64,000 bases of DNA, taken from assembly GCF_000819785.1 (NCBI RefSeq), contig NZ_CDBK01000041.1:1-64000 (forward strand), written 5' to 3'. Positions 1 through 7,253 of this stretch are shown here, in pieces; within the stretch, counting starts at the first letter, position 1, and the number at the start of each line of letters is the position of its first letter. The position numbers and the translations under genes are program-made. The notes under the pieces are model-generated. The model saw nothing but the letters and a program-made list of their open reading frames with translations. It was not told the DNA's origin and made no database searches. Source of the stretch: Aeromonas caviae (GTDB taxonomy: Bacteria; Pseudomonadota; Gammaproteobacteria; Enterobacterales; Aeromonadaceae).

Positions 1-78
1 GGGCAGCTTGGTCATGAGGGGGTGGGGACTCCTGTCGCGCATGGTGGGTCGATGTTAACAAGGGGGTCATTAACAAGC

Positions 79-110
79 CAGGCACCGCCCAGTGATCGGA
101 CCGGTGCCTG
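79..110 (-). terminator. Possible terminator hairpin after the KDGP aldolase gene
   Basis: A 9-bp perfect inverted repeat (79-87 with 102-110) with a 14-nt loop lies 9 bases past the stop of the last gene in the minus-strand catabolic operon. On the minus strand it is followed by a weakly T-rich stretch, not a clean T run, so intrinsic termination is plausible but unproven. Confidence 0.4.
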
Positions 111-118
111 TGGGGTTG

Positions 119-859
119 CTATGCCAGCAGTGCCTTCACCATGGCGAGGAGGGTACGCACATCCTCCGGCCGGGTCTGGCCGCTCTCGCTGTCGATGATG
201 GAGCTGTAGACATGGGGGATCACCTTCTCGACTCCTGCCTCCAGCGCGATCCGCACTATCTCCTCGAAGTTCTCAAGATCGATACCGCCGGTGGGCTCCA
301 GCCAGAAGCCGTGGCGGGCACAGGCCTCGGCCACTGCCTGATACTCGGCGCGGCAGGCGAGTCCCCCCATGGGGAAGAATTTGACCGAGCTGCCGCCCAT
401 GTCTTTGAGCAGGGCAATGGCGGTATCGATGGGGACGATGCCATCGGGCTGCTGACTACTGAGGGGGCCGGTGGAGATCTTCACCATCCCCGGCGTGCCG
501 GTGGGGGAGACAAGGCCATTGACCAGGGTGTCAGCTTGACCGAGCTGCGCCCGGCTGGCCCCGACCCCGGTGAACACCTGATTGACGTGCTGGGGCTGCA
601 GCTGGCGGGCCAGCTCGGCCACCATGGCGGACTGGCGCGGATCACCTGCTCCCAGCCCGATGGAGAGGGCGTTGTCGATAAGCTTGGCGTAGGCCAGCAT
701 GTCGGCGACGGCAGAGGGAATGTCCGGGTAGTTCTTGGAGAGCACACCGACCAGTACGTGGCCCTCGGCAGCCTCATAAATGTCGACGGCATTCTCTTTG
801 GAACCAGCCAGCACGTTGAGGCAGACCCGATCGCTGTAGTAATTGGGGGTAAGAGACAT
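119..859 (-). CDS. dgaF: DgaF-type 2-dehydro-3-deoxy-phosphogluconate (KDGP) aldolase
   Basis: A 246-aa cytosolic protein of the KDGP aldolase family that accompanies DgaE ammonia-lyases. Expected reaction: cleavage of 2-keto-3-deoxy-6-phosphogluconate to pyruvate and glyceraldehyde 3-phosphate. Visible signatures are KFFPMGG at 160-166, with Lys160 in the position of the Schiff-base lysine of KDPG aldolases, and PTGGID at 189-194, a phosphate-binding loop. The chosen ATG overlaps the dgaE stop by one base (TGATG), indicating translational coupling. It is the last gene of the operon. In Salmonella, DgaE and DgaF degrade D-glucosaminate 6-phosphate. The true substrate here is not shown by the sequence, because the usual mannose-family PTS genes are absent. 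Confidence 0.85.
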   Translation of the reverse strand: MSLTPNYYSDRVCLNVLAGSKENAVDIYEAAEGHVLVGVLSKNYPDIPSAVADMLAYAKLIDNALSIGLGAGDPRQSAMVAELARQLQPQHVNQVFTGVGASRAQLGQADTLVNGLVSPTGTPGMVKISTGPLSSQQPDGIVPIDTAIALLKDMGGSSVKFFPMGGLACRAEYQAVAEACARHGFWLEPTGGIDLENFEEIVRIALEAGVEKVIPHVYSSIIDSESGQTRPEDVRTLLAMVKALLA

Positions 860-1974
860 CAGTTGTTCTCCTGAACGAGGTGGGCAATGGCGGAGTGGAT
901 CTGGTCGAGCTGGGGCAGGGTGACGCTGCGCACGTCTATCTCGATGTGCCCCTCGTTGGCCTTGTAGCCGCGGCAGTAGATGGCAGGCGTGCCCTGTTGC
1001 AGACGGGAGACCACTTCCACCGTGGTCATGCCGATCTGCTGGTGGTCGAAGGCGATGTCGGTGCGGGCGATGTCGCGCCCCGCGCTGTCCCACACCACCT
1101 TGGCGGTGACGCCGGGCAGCTGGTTGAGGCGCTCGATGAAGGGGGTCATCTTGGCGACCATGGCGGCGCCGCTCTCCTTCTCTTTGGCCAGGTAGCGCTC
1201 GATGGCGTGGGTCAGGCCGAGGATCCCCTCCTTGCCCACCTTCATGGCACGGCCTATGCCGCCAGCCTGCTGCTTGACCCACTCCACATACTGACGTCTG
1301 CCGAGTACCAGGCCGCTGGTGGGCCCTTCGATGGCCTTGGCGCCGCTGTAGATGACCAGATCCGCACCCTGGTTGTAGTAGAGACGCAGATCCTCTTCGG
1401 CCGCTGCATCGACGATGAGCGGGATCCCGTGGGCCTTGGCCACCTCGGCCGCCTCGGCCACCGACAGAATGCTCTTCTGCACGCAGTGGTGGGACTTGAT
1501 GTAGAGGATGGCGGCGGTATTGGCATGGATGGCGGCGGCCAGCTGGGCGGGTGAGCACTCGTTGGCGTAGCCTGCCTCCACCACCCTGCCGCCCCCCAGG
1601 TTGACCATGGTGCCGACGGGGGCACCAAAGTTCACGTTGTGGCCCTTGGGCAGCACGATGTCGCTCGGCACGTCGTGAGCATGAGCATGCAACTGCTCGA
1701 GACGATAGGGGTCGCCGCGCACGATGACGGCGGCCACCGACTGGGCGATGCCGGCGCTGGCGCAGGAGACCACCACCGCATCATCAACGCCCAGCAGATC
1801 GGCCAGGTAGGCGCCGGTCTTGTTGACCAGATCCTTCACCTCAAAGTAGTGGCCGAGGCCGAAGTTGACCGCATCGACCACCTCTTGCTCGGGGGTGGAT
1901 ACGCCGAGGATGGTCATGCGCCCGGAGGCGTTGATCACCGGTTTGAGCCGGTATTTCTCATACACAGAAGGCAT
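859..1974 (-). CDS. dgaE: DgaE-family PLP-dependent ammonia-lyase (D-glucosaminate-6-phosphate type)
   Basis: A 371-aa fold-type I PLP enzyme related to selenocysteine synthase SelA. Family members convert D-glucosaminate 6-phosphate to 2-keto-3-deoxy-6-phosphogluconate plus ammonia, the substrate of the neighbouring aldolase. The PLP-binding lysine is predicted at Lys213 in SGAKAIEGP, preceded by the cofactor aspartate Asp189 in IVDAAAEED. Length fits the family. The gene overlaps the upstream amidohydrolase gene by 17 bp and the downstream aldolase gene by 1 bp, so all three are probably co-translated. The lyase/aldolase pairing fixes the end of the pathway as pyruvate plus glyceraldehyde 3-phosphate; which amino sugar acid enters is inferred. 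Confidence 0.85.
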   Translation of the reverse strand: MPSVYEKYRLKPVINASGRMTILGVSTPEQEVVDAVNFGLGHYFEVKDLVNKTGAYLADLLGVDDAVVVSCASAGIAQSVAAVIVRGDPYRLEQLHAHAHDVPSDIVLPKGHNVNFGAPVGTMVNLGGGRVVEAGYANECSPAQLAAAIHANTAAILYIKSHHCVQKSILSVAEAAEVAKAHGIPLIVDAAAEEDLRLYYNQGADLVIYSGAKAIEGPTSGLVLGRRQYVEWVKQQAGGIGRAMKVGKEGILGLTHAIERYLAKEKESGAAMVAKMTPFIERLNQLPGVTAKVVWDSAGRDIARTDIAFDHQQIGMTTVEVVSRLQQGTPAIYCRGYKANEGHIEIDVRSVTLPQLDQIHSAIAHLVQENN

Positions 1975-3097
1975 GGTGTGATTTCCCGTAGTGAGTCAGA
2001 ACCAGTTCGCCGCCCACCAGGGCGGCGAGAGGGAGCAGTTGCCGGTCACCGTTGCGGGCGCCGGCCTCGGTATCGGTAAAGAGAGTGGGGCCGCAGCTCA
2101 CCTCGAACAGGGTGATGTCTGCATCGGCGCCCACCTCGAGTCGCCCCTTGCCGGGCAGGCGCAGGGCATCAGCGGCCTGGTGAGTGACGCAGGCGAGCAC
2201 CTGCTCCAGGGTCATGCCGATGGCGAAGAACTTCGACATCACGTGGGCAAGGCTGTAGACGGGCCCCTTGATGCGGTTCTTGCAGTAGATGTCTGAACTG
2301 ATGGTGTGGGGCAGGATGCCCTGGGCAATGGCCAGCTCCGCCACTTCGAAGCTGAAGCTGGCGCCACCGTGGCCGATGTCGAGCAAGAGCCCCCGCCGCA
2401 TCGCCTCGCGCACCGCCTGGCGCAGTTCACCCGCCGGGGTCAGGATGCGGTTGGGCTTGCCGTTGAAGCAGTGGGTCAGCAGATCGCCATCCCCCAGCAG
2501 GGCGACGATCTCGTCCAGATCCGGCGGCGTGTTGCCCACGTGCACCATCAGTGGCAAGTTGCCATTGGCCTGCTGGATCTGCTTGGCCATGCGCAGGGGT
2601 TGCAGACCGCTTTCACCCACCACGCTGCCGCTCATGCGTGCCTTGATGCCGACGATGAAGCCGGGATGGCGCCGGATGGCCGCCTGGGCGAGGGCGGGAT
2701 CGATGTCTGCCGGATCCGCCAGCTCGTTCTGGCGCAGCAGACCGATGCGGGAGATGTTGAGCAGGGCGTGCACCCGGGTCTTGCAGTCGGCGGCGAGACG
2801 CTGGAAGTCGTCCACGTCGTCGGCTCCGGTGCTGCCGGCGTCGATGACGGTGGTGACGCCGGATTCCACGCCCACCTTGTCCGGCTCATCGTGATAGAGG
2901 GGGGAGGCGGGGTAGCAGTGGGTGTGGCCGTCAATCCAGCCGGCGCTCACATGGACCTGCCCGTCCAGAGTGAGGGTTTGCTTCGCCACCGTGCTCTCTG
3001 GCAGCGAACCCAGCGCCGCTATCTTGCCATGCTTGATGGCGACGTCGACGAGCTGCCCGTTTCCCAGGCGTCCCGCCCTGATGATCGTGTCGTACAT
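1958..3097 (-). CDS. Amidohydrolase/deacetylase family metallohydrolase (EF_0837/AHA_3915-like)
   Basis: A 379-aa TIM-barrel amidohydrolase with the full metal-site set: His58 and His60 in GHTHC, the probable carboxylated Lys152 in VGIKAR, His186, His209 and Asp269 in SSDIY. It should hydrolyse an amide or N-acyl bond of the substrate before the lyase step, perhaps releasing the free amino group DgaE needs; that role is inferred. The start MYDTIIRAG was chosen because GAGGG lies 8 bases upstream; a longer reading adds about 80 residues of low-complexity sequence with no family match. As I recall, this family was named from E. faecalis and A. hydrophila members sitting in the same gene block. 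Confidence 0.85.
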   Translation of the reverse strand: MYDTIIRAGRLGNGQLVDVAIKHGKIAALGSLPESTVAKQTLTLDGQVHVSAGWIDGHTHCYPASPLYHDEPDKVGVESGVTTVIDAGSTGADDVDDFQRLAADCKTRVHALLNISRIGLLRQNELADPADIDPALAQAAIRRHPGFIVGIKARMSGSVVGESGLQPLRMAKQIQQANGNLPLMVHVGNTPPDLDEIVALLGDGDLLTHCFNGKPNRILTPAGELRQAVREAMRRGLLLDIGHGGASFSFEVAELAIAQGILPHTISSDIYCKNRIKGPVYSLAHVMSKFFAIGMTLEQVLACVTHQAADALRLPGKGRLEVGADADITLFEVSCGPTLFTDTEAGARNGDRQLLPLAALVGGELVLTHYGKSHHAFCV

Positions 3098-3239
3098 GCT
3101 GATATCCCTCTTGTAACCTGCTTGCGCTCTTACTGCGAGACCGCTTCCAAGGCTCATGTGTTGCTCTTCACCTTGCTGACGACCTCTCGCGACAGAGCGC
3201 AAACAGGTTCTTGAATGCCGCCCAAGAGACGGCCTTGGA

Positions 3240-3890
3240 TTAAGCCAGGGCGATGGGGAAGAAGGTCCCGAACAGCATGGCCCCCAGAATGGCACCGCCC
3301 GTGATGGGCTTCTCCCAGATGTAGAACAGCAGGGCACCCAGCAGGGAGCCTATCCCGATGGGAATGGAGGCGCCCATGGCGGAGAGGATGATGAGGGGAC
3401 CGAGGAAGCGGCCCGAGCTGTTGCCAGCCCCCATCATGACGTCTGCGCCGTAGGTGGAGTTGCTCTGGTTGATGGTGAACTTGCGCGCCAGGATGATCAC
3501 GTAGCCGATGGCCATCCCAATCCCCATGCCGGTGATCAGGGAAGCGGTGAAATTTTCCACCGGATAGACGATGCCGGCCCCCAGCAGCAGGGCGGGCACC
3601 CCGAGGCCGACTCCGGTCTGGATGGCGCCGCCGATGTCGAGGATGCCCACCAGGGAGCCCTCGATGATGCGGGCGAACAGGAAGCTGGCACCGAAGGCGG
3701 CGACTGCACCATAGGCCCCCGTGTCCATACCGGCCTTTAGCATGGCAACGAAGGCCACCTCGTTGAAGGCGCCGACCCCGTAGAGGTAGAACATGTGGGT
3801 ACCGGCGAAGACGCCGGAAGAGAGCAGACCGACAAAGATGGGGAAGGACCAGTCGGCATACCAGAAGTTGTTTCTCAGTTTCTCATCCAT
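3240..3890 (-). CDS. DUF4310 family membrane protein
   Basis: A 216-aa, very hydrophobic, glycine-rich protein with about six predicted membrane segments, for example roughly 15-35, 60-80, 90-110, 118-136, 160-180 and 188-210. It belongs to DUF4310, a family found only in this type of gene block. With the adjacent DUF4311 protein it probably forms the membrane part of an uncharacterised uptake system, since no other transporter is encoded in the operon. The gene lies 11 bp after DUF4311 and 142 bp before the amidohydrolase start, the largest gap in the operon. Function is inferred from topology and context only. Confidence 0.8.
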   Translation of the reverse strand: MDEKLRNNFWYADWSFPIFVGLLSSGVFAGTHMFYLYGVGAFNEVAFVAMLKAGMDTGAYGAVAAFGASFLFARIIEGSLVGILDIGGAIQTGVGLGVPALLLGAGIVYPVENFTASLITGMGIGMAIGYVIILARKFTINQSNSTYGADVMMGAGNSSGRFLGPLIILSAMGASIPIGIGSLLGALLFYIWEKPITGGAILGAMLFGTFFPIALA

Positions 3891-3901
3891 GGTGTGCTTC
3901 C

Positions 3902-4678
3902 TTATTTGCCGCTCATGAGGTTATGGACGTTTTCCAGCCACAGGGGAACGCCCAGGTGGAAGGATTCAATGAGTTTCATGTCAAAGCCGCGGAAGAAGCC
4001 GCTCAGCACGAACAACAGGACGATGGCACTCATCATCACCTTGGTGACGTGGTTCCAGCCGCTCTCCTCCACCCCCTTGCCGATCAGGATGCCAAGCACC
4101 AGGCCCGGTACCGCGTTGCCCATGATGAGCTGGGCCAGACCGCCGAAGATGGTGGCCCAGAAGCCGGACTTCTTGCCTGCCTCGATGGCGGCCAGCCAGA
4201 AGATCACCGGCATGACGGTGTTGACCAGCAGGTTGGCGGCGGGCACCAACACCTTGACCGCGGTGACCTGCAGGGCGGCTGGCACGGCGGCGGCCGTGCT
4301 GTTGAGGAAGGCGACGACGATGGCACCTATGATGCCGCAGGCGATGGCCATCTTCTTCGGGTCATGGAGGGTGGTGGCGAGATCCCGGTTCTTGATCATC
4401 AGGGCCGCTGCACCCCAGTTCGGCAGGATGCGGTGATCCACGTCCTGAGTGAAGGCGCCGGCCGCGACCGTGGAGGCCCAGGCGTTGAAGAAGAAGCCCA
4501 GACCGAACGAGAAGTGGGAGGCGGGGTCCCCTTCGCAGGAGTTGAGTTCGCCCAGGGTGCGGAACGCGCCCATCCCCTGCACGGTCGGGGCGTGGAACAT
4601 CCGCGCCGCGCCAGCCCCCACCCCGACGCCTACCAGGCCGCCGATGATGAGTGACTTCATCAAAATGATTAGAAACAT
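3902..4678 (-). CDS. DUF4311 domain-containing membrane protein
   Basis: A 258-aa integral membrane protein starting MFLIILMKSLIIGG, with about six or seven hydrophobic segments and many Gly/Ala residues. The start is supported by AGGA 8 bases upstream; a longer reading runs through the DUF4312 gene end and is rejected. A soluble stretch around residues 30-75 contains the family-typical LGELNSCEGDPASH region. Partner of DUF4310 in every block of this kind I know of. Proposed to be the second subunit of a transporter. No catalytic motif is visible, so function stays inferred. Confidence 0.8.
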   Translation of the reverse strand: MFLIILMKSLIIGGLVGVGVGAGAARMFHAPTVQGMGAFRTLGELNSCEGDPASHFSFGLGFFFNAWASTVAAGAFTQDVDHRILPNWGAAALMIKNRDLATTLHDPKKMAIACGIIGAIVVAFLNSTAAAVPAALQVTAVKVLVPAANLLVNTVMPVIFWLAAIEAGKKSGFWATIFGGLAQLIMGNAVPGLVLGILIGKGVEESGWNHVTKVMMSAIVLLFVLSGFFRGFDMKLIESFHLGVPLWLENVHNLMSGK

Positions 4679-4703
4679 CCAACTTGTCCTTTTGGTTGTG
4701 GGG

Positions 4704-5000
4704 TCAGGCCCGGGTGAAATCCACCTTGTCGACATCCAGGCTGGTGACCTTGACGGTGATCGCCAGCCGGACCCGGAACTCATGGCGCTGGCGTGGCAGG
4801 AAGAAGAACAGGAACTTCTCCACCCGTACCGACTCCTCGGCCTCGAGCACCTCGACCTCGAGGGGTTCGATGCGCAGCATCACCTTGGGGCTCTCCTTGA
4901 GCAGGCTGGGTTGCACCTGGCTGAGGGCGGCGGCGAACGCCTGCTGGCGAGTCGCCCCCTTGCCGTTGACCGTGATCCGGGTGGTGAAGTGCTCTTTCAT
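4704..5000 (-). CDS. DUF4312 family protein
   Basis: A 98-aa soluble protein (MKEHFTTRITVNGKG...) with alternating beta-type segments and no membrane helix or signal peptide. Its ATG overlaps the TGA of the SFCGS gene by one base, so the two are translationally coupled. DUF4312 proteins occur next to DUF4310 and DUF4311. A role as a cytosolic component of the membrane system is likely, but nothing in the sequence shows an enzymatic function. Confidence 0.8.
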   Translation of the reverse strand: MKEHFTTRITVNGKGATRQQAFAAALSQVQPSLLKESPKVMLRIEPLEVEVLEAEESVRVEKFLFFFLPRQRHEFRVRLAITVKVTSLDVDKVDFTRA

Positions 5001-5365
5001 CAGGCGCGTCCGTGTTTCTTGGCGAAGGCTTCGATCAGCTTCTGGCCCAGCTCTTCCTTGTCCATGAAGCCGAAGCCCAGTACCACGCACCCCTCGTTGA
5101 TGGCGGTGACACCCTCCTCGATGGATCGCATGCCGTAGCGGCACTTGTAGCCGTACTTGGTCTGGGCCGTGATGGCGCCCGCGCCACCGCTGCCGCAGAA
5201 AGAGATGCCAAGGTCGGCCTGCTCCTTGTTCATCACATCACCGAGCTTCATGTCGGCGGCCATGCCGGGGATGACGGTCACGGTGGCGCCGGCGGCTTCT
5301 GCGCCTGCCCCCACTTTCTGACCCTTGCCGAGACGATCTCCAATCACGAGTTTGATGGCAGTCAT
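5000..5365 (-). CDS. SFCGS family glycine-rich protein
   Basis: A 121-aa soluble protein with the family-naming motif SFCGSGGAGA at 55-64 and cysteines at 57, 75 and 93. The N-terminal half (IKLVIGDRLGKG, then VTVIPGMAAD) looks like a small Rossmann-type alpha/beta domain, and the glycine-rich Cys57 loop could bind a phosphate. By analogy with PTS EIIB proteins, Cys57 could be a phosphoryl acceptor; this is speculation prompted by the PRD protein next door. It is related in kind to YhfU-type proteins of enterobacteria. AAGGAG 8-9 bases upstream supports the ATG, which directly follows the PRD stop codon. Confidence 0.8.
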   Translation of the reverse strand: MTAIKLVIGDRLGKGQKVGAGAEAAGATVTVIPGMAADMKLGDVMNKEQADLGISFCGSGGAGAITAQTKYGYKCRYGMRSIEEGVTAINEGCVVLGFGFMDKEELGQKLIEAFAKKHGRA

Positions 5366-5728
5366 TTAGCTTTCTCCTTTTACTGAGCTGAGTTCGTTTT
5401 CTTTGGCCACCTCAAAATGGACGGACAAGAGGTGCGCCTCCTCGTAGGCGAGGCGGTCGAGCCAGGCGACGACCTGCTCTGCCAGGCGCAGGGAGAGGGG
5501 GGAGATCTCCTCGAACAGGCTGAGGTCGACCTCCGGCAGGGACTCCCCGCTGTAGGAGCGCCACACCATGGCCTTGACGTGGGAGGCCAGCATCTGTTGC
5601 TGCACGTCGTTGGGGCGTATGCCCTGATCCGCCAGCAGGTTGTGAATGCGGGCCAGGGTCAGGTCGGTCTTGCGCAGCAGTGCCGGGCTGTCCGGGGTCA
5701 GGGGGGCGTCATGGGTGTCGGTATTCAA
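5366..5728 (-). CDS. Stand-alone PRD (PTS regulation domain) protein
   Basis: A 120-aa single PRD domain with no DNA-binding or PTS enzyme domain attached. The two histidines usually phosphorylated in PRDs are in place: His50 in ASHVKAMVWRS and His104 in LLSVHFE. The start codon is TTG (minus strand, 5728-5726), with GGAGAG about 8 bases upstream; no ATG or GTG near the N-terminus fits better. First gene of the operon, so it may sense the phosphorylation state of HPr and act on the products downstream. Single-PRD proteins such as YhfY occupy the same kind of operon in enterobacteria. Target unknown. Confidence 0.75.
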   Translation of the reverse strand: MNTDTHDAPLTPDSPALLRKTDLTLARIHNLLADQGIRPNDVQQQMLASHVKAMVWRSYSGESLPEVDLSLFEEISPLSLRLAEQVVAWLDRLAYEEAHLLSVHFEVAKENELSSVKGES

Positions 5729-5952
5729 GGTCTGCTCTCCAGGCTGGCAGAAAGGATGAGATCACCATAAAGCGGAGGAGAGTGCGGGAGGAGGCAGGTT
5801 TTTTCCGATTCGAAGTGGAAATTCGGAGGGAAAGGCATCCAAAGAAGCCCTTTTGGCGATCAAGGAGAGGAAAGGAGCGGACTGGCGGCAAGGGAGTGTG
5901 ATCGGTGGCGCGTTTTGACGGCGTCTTCGCCCGATTGCTCATTGGCGCAATG

Positions 5953-5968
5953 TGTGAGCTGTCTCACG
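5953..5968. promoter_or_regulatory. Candidate CRP (cAMP receptor protein) site
   Basis: TGTGA-N6-TCACG, a one-mismatch match to the CRP consensus TGTGA-N6-TCACA, with further flanking symmetry. It is 225 bp upstream of the PRD gene start, in the only long intergenic region (5729-6036) on that side. The same region also holds the degS terminator (5999-6021). No convincing -35/-10 or -24/-12 pair was found between the site and the TTG start. Catabolite control of the operon is the natural reading. Confidence 0.6.
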
Positions 5969-5998
5969 CACAGGTGGGAGCCGGAGGAAAGCGGGCAC

Positions 5999-6021
5999 AA
6001 AAAAGGGCCCTGTCGGGCCCT
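5999..6021 (-). terminator. Intrinsic terminator of degS
   Basis: On the minus strand a 7-bp GC-rich stem (6021-6015 with 6010-6004) with a GACA loop is followed by a run of six T. It sits 16-38 bases past the degS stop. Confidence 0.9.
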
Positions 6022-6036
6022 GCGAGGATCCGCCCC

Positions 6037-7164
6037 TCAGGTGGCGGGTGCCGCACTGCTGGTCGGCAGGGTCTGATTCTGGTAGCGCAGGTCCTCTTCG
6101 ATGATGACATCGACGTCCAGCGGCTTGCCGTTGCGGATCACCGAGATGGTGAGCTTGGTGCCGGGGCGGCTCTCGACGATCTTGTCCATGACGGGACGCA
6201 CGCCGGTGATGGCCTCTCCGTTGATCTTGAGCAGCACATCCCCACGTTTGAGACCGGCCTTGGTGGCTGGGCCATTGGGATCCAGGCTCTCCACCACCAA
6301 CCCCTGCAAGTCCCCCAGGTTCAGCATGCGCGCGACGATGGGATTGATCTCGACGCTGGAGATGCCGAGGTAGCCGCGGATGACCCGACCGTTGGCGATC
6401 AGCTCGTCCATGATGCGCTTGGCCAGCTTGTAGGGGATGGCAAAACTGATGCCATAGCTCTCCTGATTGCCGTTGAGGTGGTAGGCGGCGGTATTGATAC
6501 CCACCAGATCGCCACGGCCATTGACCAGGGCGCCTCCGGAGTTGCCCTCGTTGATGGCGGCATCGGTTTGCAGCAGATCCTGTCTGCCATTGCTGTCCGG
6601 CCCCATGCTGGAGAGGCCGATACGCCCGGTGGCGCTGATGATGCCCTGGGTGATGGTCTGGCCGACGTTGTAGGGGTTGCCGATGGCGAGCACCACGTCT
6701 CCCACGTCCGGCAGACGATCCGGGTCCTGCGGGATCACCGGCAGGTTGTCCGATTCGATGTAGAGCACCGCCAAATCGGTCAGTTTGTCGGTGCCGACCA
6801 GCTCTGCACTGAATACCCGGCCATCTTGCAGGGCGACGATGATCTGGTCCGCATCGGCGATGACGTGATAGTTGGTGAGCACGTGACCGCGCTGGTTCAT
6901 GATGACGCCGGAGCCCAGCCCCTGGGGTCTGAGTTCGGCTTTTTCACCGCGATTGCCGGCGAAGCTGCGGGTGTAGATGTTGACGACGGCAGGGCCGGCA
7001 CGATGGGCCGCGTAGGAGAAGCTCAGCTCGCGGGCATTGGTGATGAGGCCCGGCAGGGGGGCGCCGCCACGAAAATTGGGGAACACCAGCAACAAAAGCG
7101 CAGCCATGGCGAGGCCAAAGCCGACGGACTTGCCCAAGTAGCTGATCAGAGGTGGGATTTTCAT
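6037..7164 (-). CDS. degS: DegS, inner-membrane site-1 protease of the sigma-E response
   Basis: A 375-aa trypsin-like serine protease with one N-terminal membrane anchor (about 9-28), a protease domain and a single C-terminal PDZ domain (about 250-345). The catalytic triad is visible: His100 (TNYHVIA), Asp130 (LTDLAVL) and Ser209 (EGNSGGAL). One PDZ plus an anchor, rather than two PDZ and a cleaved signal, separates it from DegQ/DegP. It senses misfolded outer-membrane protein C-termini and cleaves RseA, releasing sigma-E. It follows degQ, as in many gammaproteobacteria, separated by 89 bp that contain the degQ terminator, so it probably has its own promoter. Confidence 0.95.
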   Translation of the reverse strand: MKIPPLISYLGKSVGFGLAMAALLLLVFPNFRGGAPLPGLITNARELSFSYAAHRAGPAVVNIYTRSFAGNRGEKAELRPQGLGSGVIMNQRGHVLTNYHVIADADQIIVALQDGRVFSAELVGTDKLTDLAVLYIESDNLPVIPQDPDRLPDVGDVVLAIGNPYNVGQTITQGIISATGRIGLSSMGPDSNGRQDLLQTDAAINEGNSGGALVNGRGDLVGINTAAYHLNGNQESYGISFAIPYKLAKRIMDELIANGRVIRGYLGISSVEINPIVARMLNLGDLQGLVVESLDPNGPATKAGLKRGDVLLKINGEAITGVRPVMDKIVESRPGTKLTISVIRNGKPLDVDVIIEEDLRYQNQTLPTSSAAPAT

Positions 7165-7216
7165 GTCTTTCTCGTCCGTGCAGGCTGCGGGCAGAGAATA
7201 ACATTATCGATGGATA

Positions 7217-7245
7217 AAAATCACCCGCGGCGGTTGCCGCGGGTG
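7217..7245 (-). terminator. Intrinsic terminator of degQ
   Basis: A perfect 10-bp stem (7222-7231 with 7236-7245) and a 4-nt loop, followed on the minus strand by ATTTTTA. It lies 9 bases after the degQ stop and 53 bases before the degS start. Confidence 0.9.
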
Positions 7246-7253
7246 TGAGGGGC

